A DNA stretch of 64,000 nt from Sulfopaludibacter sp035606355 (GCA_035606355.1 DATNFO010000044.1:39406-103405), one strand, 5' to 3'; positions 42,400 through 51,080 are shown, counted from the stretch's first letter. Notes: a model not told the origin generated them from the letters alone. Numbers and translations are program-made.

Positions 42400-43079
42400 C
42401 CGCTCAGACGACCACTGAATTCGTCAACGCCCCGCGCATCCATACCGCCATCACCGCCGGCATGGAAAAGCGGCTACTCACCTGGCTCGCCCGCCGGACT
42501 CCCGCTTGGCTCGGCCCCGACCATCTCACCGCCCTCGGCTTCCTGGCGCAACTCGCCGCGGGGGCCGCCTATGCCCTCGCCGCTCGCGACCCGCGCGCCC
42601 TCCTGCTCGTCAACGTCTGTCTGTTTTTCAACTGGCTCGGCGATAGTCTCGACGGCACGCTCGCCCGCGTCCGAAACCAACAGCGCCCCCGCTACGGCTT
42701 CTATGTCGATCACATGGCGGACACGTTCGGCGCTCTCGCGCTCGTCGGCGGACTGGCTTGCTCGGGCTACATTCACTGGCAGATCGCAGCCGGAATGCTG
42801 GCGGGCTATTACATCCTGGCCACGGAAAGTTACCTGGCCACTTACACCATCGGCCGCTTCCATCTCTCGCATGGCCTGTTCGGACCCACCGAAATTCGCA
42901 TTCTCCTCGCGATCGGAAACCTCGTTCTGCTCTTCCGTCCGCACGTCCAGGTCGCCGGACGCCAGTACCTGCTCTTCGATTGCGGCGGCATCGTCGCGCT
43001 CATCGGCATGGCTGCGATGGCCGTCATCACCACGGCCCGCCACACCTCGCACCTCTACAAAGAGGAGACTGTCCGGTGA
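42396..43079 (+). CDS. CDP-alcohol phosphatidyltransferase family protein
   Basis: The 227-residue membrane enzyme carries the full CDP-alcohol motif DG-x2-AR-x8-G-x3-D-x3-D, seen in DSLDGTLARVRNQQ followed by YGFYVDHMAD. It has about six helices. These enzymes join a CDP-linked lipid or alcohol to a second alcohol to make phospholipid head groups. Which lipid is made is not evident. The ATG overlaps the upstream gene by four bases, and the downstream GTG overlaps this gene's stop by four bases. Confidence 0.9.
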   Translation: MTAQTTTEFVNAPRIHTAITAGMEKRLLTWLARRTPAWLGPDHLTALGFLAQLAAGAAYALAARDPRALLLVNVCLFFNWLGDSLDGTLARVRNQQRPRYGFYVDHMADTFGALALVGGLACSGYIHWQIAAGMLAGYYILATESYLATYTIGRFHLSHGLFGPTEIRILLAIGNLVLLFRPHVQVAGRQYLLFDCGGIVALIGMAAMAVITTARHTSHLYKEETVR

Positions 43080-43462
43080 CCCGCGCCGTCCGCTTCGCCG
43101 CCGTGGGACTCGCCGGAGCTGCGCTGCAACTCGCGCTCTTTCGTACCCTCTGCTACTGCGGAGTGGCGGCCGCCCCCGCCACGGCGCTGGCCGTTGAGCT
43201 GGTGATCCTCAACAACTTCTACTGGCACCAGCGAATCACGTGGAAAGATCGCGGCGCGCCCCACCTCCGCAACCGGGCGCGCCGCCTCCTCCGCTTCCAC
43301 GCCGCCAACGGCCTTGTTTCCCTGGCCGGCAACACTGCTCTGGTCGCGATCCTCACCCAAACCATTTCGCCGCTGCCCGCCGCAGCTGCGGCGATTGCCC
43401 TCTGTGCTCCGCTCAACTACCTGCTCGCCGACCGCTGTGTGTTCCTGAACCCGATAAACTGA
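43076..43462 (+). CDS. GtrA-like membrane protein
   Basis: The 128-residue protein has four helices typical of GtrA/DPMS accessory proteins: VRFAAVGLAGAALQLALFRT, ALAVELVILNNFYWHQRITW, FHAANGLVSLAGNTALVAIL and AALCAPLNYLL-type ends (ALCAPLNYLLADRCVF). GtrA proteins help move or present undecaprenyl-linked sugars. GTG 43076 overlaps the CDP-alcohol transferase stop (GTGA). Length is normal for the family. Confidence 0.85.
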   Translation: MTRAVRFAAVGLAGAALQLALFRTLCYCGVAAAPATALAVELVILNNFYWHQRITWKDRGAPHLRNRARRLLRFHAANGLVSLAGNTALVAILTQTISPLPAAAAAIALCAPLNYLLADRCVFLNPIN

Positions 43463-43466
43463 AAAG

Positions 43467-43886
43467 GTGAAAGCTCCCCTCGCTGCCCTGACCACCTTGT
43501 TGCTGACCGCCGTCGCCGCGGATTTGGCCTTGGTCCAGCCCAAAGACCTGGCCGCTGAACTCGGCCGTTCCTCAAAGCCCGTCATTCTTCAGGTCGGACC
43601 CAACGTCCTCTATCGAAGCCACCACATCGCCGGCGCGCTGTACGCCGGACCCGCTTCCAAACAGGAAGGCCTCGATCTGCTCACGGAAGCCGTCAAAGAC
43701 CTCCCGCGCGACCGTCAAATCGTCATCTACTGCGGCTGCTGCCCCTGGGACCGCTGCCCCAATATCAAACCCGCCGCCGAAGCCCTGGCTAAGCTCGGCT
43801 TCACCCACGTGCGGTCCCTCTATATCCCCACGAACTTCAAGACCGATTGGATCGACCGGAACTACCCAGTCGAACCCGCGCGCTGA
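43467..43886 (+). CDS. Exported rhodanese-like protein
   Basis: The 139-residue protein has a signal peptide (VKAPLAALTTLLLTAVAADL) and a rhodanese fold with HHIAGALYAGP and the active-site loop YCGCCPWDRCPN, which holds three Cys residues. Classical rhodaneses transfer sulfur through the first Cys. The CPWDRCPN form with extra Cys residues occurs in a subgroup of exported proteins in acidobacteria and proteobacteria. GTG 43467 is preceded by AAAAGG. It lies five bases after the GtrA-like gene. Confidence 0.82.
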   Translation: MKAPLAALTTLLLTAVAADLALVQPKDLAAELGRSSKPVILQVGPNVLYRSHHIAGALYAGPASKQEGLDLLTEAVKDLPRDRQIVIYCGCCPWDRCPNIKPAAEALAKLGFTHVRSLYIPTNFKTDWIDRNYPVEPAR

Positions 43887-43895
43887 TCCAGTATG

Positions 43896-43945
43896 TACCG
43901 GTCTCCAGACCGGTACAAGGCGTGCGAAGCGCGCCGGTACAGTTT
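43896..43945. repeat. REP-like palindrome with the conserved GGCGTGCGAAGCGCGCC core
   Basis: GTACCGGTCTCCAGACCGGT plus AC forms a perfect 9-bp palindrome. It is followed by AAGGCGTGCGAAGCGCGCC and then a half-palindrome CGGTAC. The same core occurs at 12176. The element lies at the truncated 3' end of the propeller pseudogene, so it may have been involved in its loss. Confidence 0.75.
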
Positions 43946-43989
43946 GGCCATTCACCGTAATCTGCGAGCAGTCGCGCGCCGCGCGACCC

Positions 43990-46005
43990 GACAGGTAGGA
44001 TTCTTGTCGGCACGAATTCTGAAATCGCCGACGGCCTGCCGCGCACCCGCATGCTCGAGATCAAGCATTCGGAAGCGCGGTTTTCTCGTCATCGTTCGGG
44101 CGCAGCATATACAGCGCACGGCTCGAGCCGAACCACAGGCGTCCCTCGCGATCGCGGAATGCCGCCTCGCCGGCGCGTACCGCAAAGTGTCTGATCTCAC
44201 CGCTTGCCGGGTCCAGCCGGTCGATGCCTCGCCCCGTCGCGGCGTAGATACGCCCGAGTCCGTCTTCCGCGATCGCCGTACCGCTTCGTCGCTTGCCAGT
44301 CTCTCGTCCGACGCATAGCTGCGGTAATGAATGTCGTCCGCGTTTGGATTTTCGATGCGTACAAGACCGCCGCGTGTCGTGGTCGCCCACAACCTTCCGG
44401 CGTCATCAATGTGAAGCGCGAAAACCGATCCGTCCGGAAATCCCTTCGCGGGCGGCAGCACGAGCATCCGCCCATCCTTGACGCGCCAGGTTCCGCCAGT
44501 AGAACCCGATCCAGATATTCCCGCTATGGTCTTCCGCAAACGCGGTGGGCAAGCCGGCAATATCATGAAACCGCTCGAACTCACCCGTTGCTCTATGCCA
44601 TCGCACCAGGGCATCTTCGTGCCAGATCCCCATCCAGACATCGCCGCGCGAATCCTCGAACAAGCGGAACACGTCCCCGCGCGGCAGCTCGTTGCCGGCT
44701 CGACAGATCGCTGTGGGACCGCGTTCGGCAGTTCCGCCGCGCGCTTCACTCCCCTGAAGCAGTACAAGTTGCCGCGGGAGGGAATCCACCATTCGCCGAA
44801 GCGATCCTGCATGTGGATCTGCCCCCACCCCAAAAATGCCGGGCTGCGGCGCGGCGGCGGGCGTCACCCGTGCGAAGTGTTCGCCGCTTCGGCAATACAG
44901 CTCCGTGCTGGTTTCCTCTCCGATCGCCGTGCACAGTTCGCCCGCGCGATCCTCAAAGATCGATTTCACGTCTCCGAGGTGCAACCCGTCGCCTCCGAAG
45001 GACAAAAAGGAATCGCGTGAATCGATTCTCAGCGCGCCGCGAAACGTGCCCAGCCACAGACTGCCGGCGCTGTCTTCGCCGATCGTCGCAGGCAGAATCA
45101 ATTGCCCGGGGTCGTCATAGGTCGAAACCGCCGCCTCCCCGTTCTTCGTTTCCGTGAGAACGTGCAATCCGCGCCCCGTCGCGACAACCAACTCGCCGTC
45201 GCGCCGCAGCAGCAAATCGTTCACCAGGTTCGATGTGAGACCATTCTCCCGCGAGAACACCCGCTCCGCGATTCTCTGCCCGGGCACGGCATTCGCTGCG
45301 ATGCGATAGAGTCCCTGCTCCGAGCCAAGCCAGAGCCTGCCGTTCCGGTCGGCCGCCAGACAACGCAGACGGCCCGGCGGCACACCTTCCGCCGAACCGA
45401 ACCATTGCGTCGCGCCGGATGGTGAGACGCGAGCCAATCCCCCATTCAACAGCACCCACACACTGCCGCTGCCATTGAGGTAGAGGCCGCCGGTATCCGG
45501 TTCCGAAGCCTGAGGCGGTAGCGGAACCGCCGAGAACGAAAAGCCGGATTGCGATGGAGCAAACCGGAACAGCCCTCGCGCGGTCGCGCACCACAACGAG
45601 CGGCCGTCTTTCTGGACCACGCACCGGTTCACATGTGTCAGATTGGCGCCGCCGTTCAGCCCATAGTTCGTGAACAGGGAACCGCCGCGCGCGCTCGCAT
45701 CCGGATGGAAGAGCGATAACCCCGCCGCCGTCGCGAACCACAATCCATCTTTCGTTTCGATGACGTCGGTAACATCGCGATCCGGAAGCCCGTCCCGTCC
45801 CCATAATTCCGGAACTTCAAGCCATCGAAGCGCGAAATCCCTTCGGAGGTCGCAAACCAAAGAAACCCCCGCGAGTCGCTGAAGATGCGATTGATCGAAT
45901 TGCGAACCAATCCGTCGGCAGTAGAATACAGCCGCATGGCCGGAGTAGCAGCCCCAAAACCCAAGCCGCCAAACTCCCAACGAAGATCGCCCGACCGGCG
46001 TTCAT
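43990..46005 (-). pseudogene. Frameshifted, truncated two-component-type propeller sensor gene
   Basis: Coding-like pieces with the Reg_prop 'G.LW.G...GL.R' motif occur in changing minus-strand frames. They are a signal-like start (MNAGRAIFVGSLAAWVLG, 46005); MRLYSTADGLVRNSINRIFS (about 45935); a long piece at about 45800-44870 (GLWFATAAGLSLFHP, GRLWLGSEQGLYRI); DRFGEWWIPSRGNLYCF (about 44800); DVFRLFEDSRGDVWMGIWHE (about 44640); SVFALHIDDAGRLWATTTRG (about 44400); GRIYAATGRGIDRLDPASGE (about 44240); and an end like MRVRGRPSAISEF (about 44020). That is at least seven frame changes. The YYY domain and any histidine kinase part are missing. Intact relatives are periplasmic sensors of carbohydrate-type signals. 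Confidence 0.82.
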
Positions 46006-46011
46006 CGCAGA

Positions 46012-46017
46012 ATTATA
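46012..46017 (-). promoter_or_regulatory. -10 box six bases before the pseudogene start
   Basis: On the minus strand TATAAT is followed by TCTGCG and then ATG at 46005. The spacing equals that of the boxes before the kinase, esterase and aldolase genes. The promoter seems intact although the gene is not. Confidence 0.45.
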
Positions 46018-46217
46018 TACCGGGGCAGACGTGACGATAGGAACCCTTCCTGTCGTGCCGCGCTTGCGCGGCTAAGCAAAGCGGCCGTTCATCCTCCCCT
46101 CACGAAACCGTTTCCTTCCACCCGCGAATGGCGTAAACTCCCTGTATCGCAACAGGACCACAGCCCGGATCTCAGATTCTCCGCTACCGCATCGCGGAAC
46201 GCCTCGGCGCCGGCGGC

Positions 46218-48740
46218 ATGGGAGTCGTCTGTAAAGCCCTCGACGAAAAGCTCGACCGTTACGTCGCACTCAAATTCCTCTCTCCCGCCATCGCTCACGA
46301 CGAGATCCTCAAGCGCCGCCTCCTTCAGGAAGCCAAAGCCGCGTCCGCCCTCGATCACCCCAACGTCGGCGCAGTCTATAGCATCGAGGAAACTCCCGAG
46401 GGTGAAGTCTTCATCGTCATGGCGTACTACGAGGGCGAAACCCTCAATGCGCGCCTGCAACACGGCCCGATTCCGCTCAGCCTTGCCCTCTTCTTCACCT
46501 CGCAAATCCTCCGAGGCCTCGCCGCCGCCCACGCCAAATCCATCGTCCACCGCGACATCAAGCCGTCAAACGTTATCGTCACCCCTGACGGCAACATCAA
46601 AATTCTGGACTTCGGCCTCGCCAAAACAGCGGAAAGCGTTCACCTCACCAGTGCGGGCACCACGGTCGGTACCGCCGCCTACATGTCGCCGGAACAGGCC
46701 CTCGGCGAGGAAGCCACCGCGCAGTCCGACATCTGGTCGACCGGCATCGTCCTCTATCAGATGCTCTCCGGACACCTGCCCTTCAGCGGACCCTCGCAGA
46801 TGAGCATGCTCTATCAGATTGCTCACGAGCCGCCGCAGCCTCTCGATCCGTCCATCCCCGATGACGTCCGCCGCATCGTCACGCGCGCTCTGGCCAAGAG
46901 CCTCGCGGACCGCTACCAGTCCGCCGCCGAAATGCTGCGCGACCTGCAGGCCGCCATCTCCGGCACTCCCATCGATTCCGAAACCCGCACGCTCGTGCTC
47001 GATACCGCCAGCCTCCGCAGCCGCACCGCCGTTACCGCGACAGCGCCCGTGCCCGCGCCGGCGCGCCGCCGCATTCTGCCCATCGCACTCGCAGCCATTC
47101 TGGTCGCCGTGGCGATTCCCTCCGCTGCGCGCTTTGTCCGTCCCTTTCTCCCCGCTAAGTGGTTTCCCCCGGCTGTCCGCCACTTAGCCGTGCTCCCCTT
47201 TCGCAACATCGGCAACGACCCCGCCGACGCCGCGCTATGCGACGGACTCCAGGAAATCCTCAGCAGCCGCCTCGCGGGCGCGAAAGGCGCGCGCAACACC
47301 ATCATCGTCGTCCCGGCCGGAGAGATCCGTCGCCGCAACGTCACCTCGGCGAGCGATGCGTGGAAGCAATTCGGCGCCGCTCTGGCGGTGGAAGGTGTAG
47401 TGATGCGCTCCGGCCAGGGGCTGCAGATGACCGTCAATCTTGTCGATGCCGAGCATCTCACCACCCTTGACTCCGCCGTGCTCAAGGACCCGGTCGGAGA
47501 CTTCGCCGCTCTCGCCGATACGGCTACCCAGCACGTTGCCGAGCTCGTCAGCATCCGCACCGGCCCCGCGGGCGCCAACACCACGCCCGCCGCTTCGGAG
47601 TCGTACATAAAAGGAACGGGCTATCTCGCGCGCTATGACAAGCCGGGCAACCTCGACAGCGCCATCCGCGAATTTCAGAACGCCATCAGCCAGGACCCGC
47701 GCTTTGAGCTCGCCTACGCCGGTCTCGCCGAAGCCAGCCGCCTGAAATTCCGCATCGATAAGGACCCCAAGTGGATCAAGCTCGCGACGGACAACGCCAC
47801 CCAGGCTATCAATCTCAATAACCAGCTTGCGCCGGCGTATGTCACGCTCGGCCGCCTGCACGACGCTTCGAACAACAGCGATCTGGCGATCCAGGAGCTC
47901 ACCAAGGCGCTCACTCTCGAGCCGCTGAATTCCGACGCTACTCTCGCGCTCGGCACTGCCTACGATCACGCCGGCCGTCCCCAGGACGCCGAAAAACTCT
48001 TCAGGAAGAGCATCGATCTGCGCCCCGAAAATTGGGAGGCTTATAACCGGCTGGCCGCCTTCTACGCCAAAGCCGGACGCTACACCGAAGCCGATGCGCA
48101 ATATCGCAAGGCGATTCAGTACGCGCCCGATAACTACATCCTCTACATCAACTTCGGCGCAAATCTGCAAAACCTGAATAAGCGCGACGAAGCTCGCAAC
48201 ATGTACCGCAAGTCCATTGAGTTGAATCCCAATTACCCGAGTTACTCCAACCTGGGCGTTCTTGATTTCGAAGACGGGCGGTATGCCGAAGCGGCCGCCA
48301 GCTTCGAAAAAGCTCTCAAGCTCAATGACCTCGATTACCACTTGTGGGCCAACCTCGCCGGCGCCTATGAGCACACCACTGGTTGGGACGCCAAAGCCCG
48401 CGGCACGTTGCAGCATGCGGCCGACCTTGCCGAAAAAGCCCGCCTGGCCCGTTCCAACGACGTCGCCGTGCTTGCCGACCTCGCCACTTACAATGCCAAG
48501 TTAGGCCACCAGGAGCTTGCCCTCACCCACCTTCGGCAGGCCCGCGCGCTTGCGCCGGACGATGTGGACGTCCTCTTCTGGACCTCCGAAGCGTATGAGG
48601 AAATGGGACGCCGCGACGATGCTCTCGATGGGCTGCGGCTCGCCTTCGCCAAAGGCCTCGCCGCCGAACGCGTCGACCACGATCCGGAATTCCAGAAACT
48701 CCGCTCCGATCCGAGATTTCTTGCATTGCTGCGGAAATAG
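46218..48740 (+). CDS. Ser/Thr protein kinase with C-terminal TPR repeats (start codon uncertain)
   Basis: The protein has an N-terminal Hanks-type kinase domain (about residues 1-255): Lys19 in VALKFL, catalytic HRDIKPSN (Asp113), DFG in LDFGLAK (Asp131), and GTAAYMSPEQALG. A membrane helix lies at about 278-295 (ILPIALAAILVAVAIPSAAR). A FlgO/adenylate-cyclase-associated-like domain follows (HLAVLPFRNIGNDPADAALC), then eight or more TPR repeats (for example YTEADAQYRKAIQYAPDNYI). ATG 46218 is the only canonical start, but it lies inside the glycine loop. The frame is open upstream and encodes SQILRYRIAERLGAGG, so the true protein begins near 46146 with a non-canonical codon, or the start has been lost. 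Confidence 0.83.
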   Translation: MGVVCKALDEKLDRYVALKFLSPAIAHDEILKRRLLQEAKAASALDHPNVGAVYSIEETPEGEVFIVMAYYEGETLNARLQHGPIPLSLALFFTSQILRGLAAAHAKSIVHRDIKPSNVIVTPDGNIKILDFGLAKTAESVHLTSAGTTVGTAAYMSPEQALGEEATAQSDIWSTGIVLYQMLSGHLPFSGPSQMSMLYQIAHEPPQPLDPSIPDDVRRIVTRALAKSLADRYQSAAEMLRDLQAAISGTPIDSETRTLVLDTASLRSRTAVTATAPVPAPARRRILPIALAAILVAVAIPSAARFVRPFLPAKWFPPAVRHLAVLPFRNIGNDPADAALCDGLQEILSSRLAGAKGARNTIIVVPAGEIRRRNVTSASDAWKQFGAALAVEGVVMRSGQGLQMTVNLVDAEHLTTLDSAVLKDPVGDFAALADTATQHVAELVSIRTGPAGANTTPAASESYIKGTGYLARYDKPGNLDSAIREFQNAISQDPRFELAYAGLAEASRLKFRIDKDPKWIKLATDNATQAINLNNQLAPAYVTLGRLHDASNNSDLAIQELTKALTLEPLNSDATLALGTAYDHAGRPQDAEKLFRKSIDLRPENWEAYNRLAAFYAKAGRYTEADAQYRKAIQYAPDNYILYINFGANLQNLNKRDEARNMYRKSIELNPNYPSYSNLGVLDFEDGRYAEAAASFEKALKLNDLDYHLWANLAGAYEHTTGWDAKARGTLQHAADLAEKARLARSNDVAVLADLATYNAKLGHQELALTHLRQARALAPDDVDVLFWTSEAYEEMGRRDDALDGLRLAFAKGLAAERVDHDPEFQKLRSDPRFLALLRK

Positions 48741-48771
48741 GTGAATACTATCCGGGCAAGGAGGCACAATT

Positions 48772-49119
48772 TTGCCAAGCCCAGACGTAACCGTGAACAT
48801 CGATGCTTCGGGTGACGCCGATAACCCTGGAGTTGCCCCCGACCAGACGATTCAATGGCAGTTGGACAGTGGAGTAGCCGGGCCGTTCGCCGTGGATCTG
48901 CCCAACAGCATGTTCCACGACAACCCGGGTTGTGTCACGTTGGATTCGAATAACCCGACCAGCGAAATCTACACCGTGAAGCACGGCGCCGCGGCCGGAA
49001 ACCACACGTACACGATCACTGCCGGAGACTGTGCGACCAGGGTCAAAGGTGCCGCCACCGGCGCCCAGACCATCACGGTCGATACCAGTGTCGGCCACCA
49101 GCGCGCAGCATACAAGTGA
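48772..49119 (+). CDS. Small beta-rich protein of unknown function
   Basis: The 115-residue protein starts at TTG 48772, supported by AAGGAGG seven bases upstream. It has no signal peptide. The sequence is mostly short strands with Asp/Asn/Gly turns: PDVTVNIDASGD, TIQWQLDSGVAGPFAVDL, SEIYTVKHGAAAGNHTYTIT and TGAQTITVDTSVGHQ. This suggests an Ig-like or cupredoxin-like sandwich, and two Cys residues (in PGCVTL and AGDCATR) could pair. It follows the TPR kinase gene by 31 bases, so it may share its message. I do not recognise a family. Confidence 0.6.
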   Translation: MPSPDVTVNIDASGDADNPGVAPDQTIQWQLDSGVAGPFAVDLPNSMFHDNPGCVTLDSNNPTSEIYTVKHGAAAGNHTYTITAGDCATRVKGAATGAQTITVDTSVGHQRAAYK

Positions 49120-49177
49120 AGTTCAACATCGATACTCGGGGCAGGGGAGTGACGCGGCCTTGAGGCCCGCACCACTG

Positions 49178-49969
49178 TCAGCAGACCAGTTCGCCCAATA
49201 GCTGCAGTGCTTCCCTTGCGTCGCTGGAATGGGGGCGTTCCGGGCGCGCCAGAATGCGGTGGGCCAGCGCCCGCCATACCGCCTCCCGTTGATCGAAGCA
49301 GGTTAGGCCGGTGAGCCATTGATTCCAGTGCGGCAACGATGAGAACCAGGTGGATAGCACATTCCTCGCTCGAGACTCTTCCTCCTTGACCCAGTTGGCA
49401 AGATCCTTCAGCCATGGCCCACGATCCTCGCCGCGCTCCAGGTGCGCGGCCAATATCAAGATGGCGAAGGCAAGAAACGCGGCATCAGGATCCGCTCCTG
49501 GATAGGCCAGGAAGCGCCACGCGAGCACACTTGCGGCGGCGCCCGCCACAGGTTGCCCCAGTTCAATTGCACTTGAGGTCAACTGCGCCAGCGTGTTGCA
49601 TTCGCCCTCGCACAAATCGCGGCGGGTCGGCGCAAATCGCACCATGGCAGTGCAAGCAAATAGCCTCATCCAGTGGCCGCGTAGTCCTTGTCCGCCCGGA
49701 CTCCAGGTCGGATCCTCAGGTTCGGACCAGCGGATTAGTTCCAGCACTTCTCGCAGATTGAAATCGTCGGCGGCGACCAGTCCTTGGTTCAGAATAGGCT
49801 GCAACAGCGCGTAACACTCGTCGGCCTTCCAGCCGTAATCGGCCTCCGCGACTTCGCGGAGCATGCCTTCATCGATATTCGTCTGCAACAGAGGCGTAAG
49901 CGCATTTTCGTCTGGACGCAGCGGCGCCAGAAGTTGTTGCGGAGCGTGAGATCCGAGATGTTCTCGCAC
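49178..49969 (-). CDS. Uncharacterised helical protein
   Basis: The 263-residue protein has several helical segments: DEGMLREVAEADYGWKADEC, NLREVLELIRWSEPEDPTWS, HWMRLFACTAMVRFAPTRRD and LIDREAVWRALAHRIL-like ends. I recognise no family, and no signal peptide or membrane helix is clear. GTG 49969 is chosen because AGGAAG lies six bases upstream; the open frame runs 83 codons further but those residues come from the intergenic repeat. It converges with the small beta protein gene. Confidence 0.55.
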   Translation of the reverse strand: MREHLGSHAPQQLLAPLRPDENALTPLLQTNIDEGMLREVAEADYGWKADECYALLQPILNQGLVAADDFNLREVLELIRWSEPEDPTWSPGGQGLRGHWMRLFACTAMVRFAPTRRDLCEGECNTLAQLTSSAIELGQPVAGAAASVLAWRFLAYPGADPDAAFLAFAILILAAHLERGEDRGPWLKDLANWVKEEESRARNVLSTWFSSLPHWNQWLTGLTCFDQREAVWRALAHRILARPERPHSSDAREALQLLGELVC

Positions 49970-50057
49970 GGCTGTCTTCCTGAGACTCAGAGTAGCGCAG
50001 CGCGGCAAGCCGCAAACGGATTGGGGCGCCGTTAAGGTGGGTTTGCGGCAGCGCATT

Positions 50058-50150
50058 AACCACAGAGACGCTGAGAGCGGAGAGAGGGCACAGAGAAAAC
50101 CGGGATTACCGCTGAGGCGCGAAGGCACGCAGGACTTTGAGGAAGGCACC
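50058..50150. repeat. CACAGAGAC-type intergenic repeat (half-element)
   Basis: AACCACAGAGACGCTGAGAG, then GGCACAGAGAAAACC, then ACCGCTGAGGCGCGAAGGCA are GA-rich direct repeats similar to the left half of the hairpin element at 6187. Here no right half is present, so it cannot fold the same way. It sits upstream of the 263-residue protein gene and produces a spurious N-terminal extension of that open frame. The rest of the gap to 50269 shows nothing I can name. Confidence 0.6.
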
Positions 50151-50269
50151 CGCGCGTGTCGCTGGGCGGTTCGGCAGCGCCTGACGTCGCACGCCGCAAA
50201 AAAAGCTCGCAATAGCAATGCGGAGTGAACAGCGGGATCATGGGCGCGCCGGCGGCACCAAATTACCCG

Positions 50270-50557
50270 CTACGCCGCCGATAGTCCGTGCCCGCGGATC
50301 TCCTGCACAAGGGTTTGGATGAGAGGCGTAGCGGCCACGAATTCCACTCCGGCCCCATGCATCTCTTGCAGCACCTGACGCCCGCCCGCGTCCACAAAAT
50401 CGACATCCGCCAGATCTACCACTGTCCGCCGTCCCTCTGTCGTCGAGGACGCCGTGCGCCAGCATTGCAGCAATTCACCCGACCATAACCCGGCGAGCCG
50501 GCCTTCCAACCGGAGAAGCAACTCCCGGGAACTATCGTGAAGGGTAATTTTGAGCAT
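50270..50557 (-). CDS. STAS-domain protein (anti-anti-sigma-like)
   Basis: The 95-residue protein consists of one STAS domain: MLKITLHDSSRELLLRLEGR, ELLQCWRTASST, RTVVDLADVDFVDAGGRQVL and GVEFVAATPLIQTLVQEI. In SpoIIAA-type proteins a Ser sits in the 'D-S' turn; here VDFVDAGGRQ has Asp-Ala instead, so phosphorylation-based switching at that point is doubtful. ATG 50557 gives the normal domain start; the longer frame upstream is not conserved-looking. Confidence 0.8.
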   Translation of the reverse strand: MLKITLHDSSRELLLRLEGRLAGLWSGELLQCWRTASSTTEGRRTVVDLADVDFVDAGGRQVLQEMHGAGVEFVAATPLIQTLVQEIRGHGLSAA

Positions 50558-50837
50558 TCCGGGGCAATCTAGCGCAATCGGAATGCCGAATACCAAGGCT
50601 AAAGAATCAGTAATATACGAACTGTGCGCGGACTTGCAGGAGAGCCATATGTGCCGACATGCGGGCAGCTTGTCACACTGCGCATGTATTCTGAACACGG
50701 GGTAGAAGTGTCAGGTGCGACGCGAGGCCGTCCTCAGCCCGCGCCGGTGTGTCACCCGGCGCCGGTGGCGAAAACCGTGCGCGTTACGCCGTTTTGAAAG
50801 AACTAAGTTGTTGAAAACGATGCGAGACGGTTCCGAA

Positions 50838-50863
50838 AAACCGTGCGCCGCGCACCGTTTTCG
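50838..50863 (-). terminator. Rho-independent terminator after the Cys-rich gene
   Basis: On the minus strand the five bases after the TAA are followed by ACGGTGCGCGGCGCACGGTT and a run of T. GTGCGC pairs with GCGCAC around a single-base loop (longer with one mismatch), giving a GC-rich stem and T tail. The rest of 50558-50867 holds GAAAACCGTGCGCG-type sequence related to this hairpin and no gene. Confidence 0.6.
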
Positions 50864-50867
50864 CCTG

Positions 50868-51080
50868 TTACGCCGCCTGAACGGTTTCCACCGGCTGAGG
50901 CTCCGGCTCGGCTTCCATCACCGGCGGTTGCTGCGGAATCGCCTGAGCCTTGCAAGCCGGGCAGCAGGTCGCGCAATACCAGCCATGCAGATCCTCCGGC
51001 ATGTGCAACCGCTGTGGCCAGTTTCCGCATACGTCGCAACAGCCTTTAACCCGCTCCGAGATATGGCAGTTCGGTCTCAT
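50868..51080 (-). CDS. Small Cys-rich (zinc-ribbon-like) protein
   Basis: The 70-residue protein has CCDVCGNWPQRLHMPEDLHG, then WYCATCCPACKAQAIP, which gives CxxC pairs spaced as in zinc ribbons, and a Glu/Pro-rich tail (PVMEAEPEPQPVETVQAA). I recognise no family. A terminator-like hairpin directly after the stop supports a real gene. No clear Shine-Dalgarno sequence precedes the ATG at 51080. Confidence 0.55.
   Translation of the reverse strand: MRPNCHISERVKGCCDVCGNWPQRLHMPEDLHGWYCATCCPACKAQAIPQQPPVMEAEPEPQPVETVQAA

Noticed and set aside
43990..46005. Frameshifts as sequencing error only
   Set aside because: Not excluded, but neighbouring genes of similar GC are intact and the 3' end is also missing, which fits true decay better.
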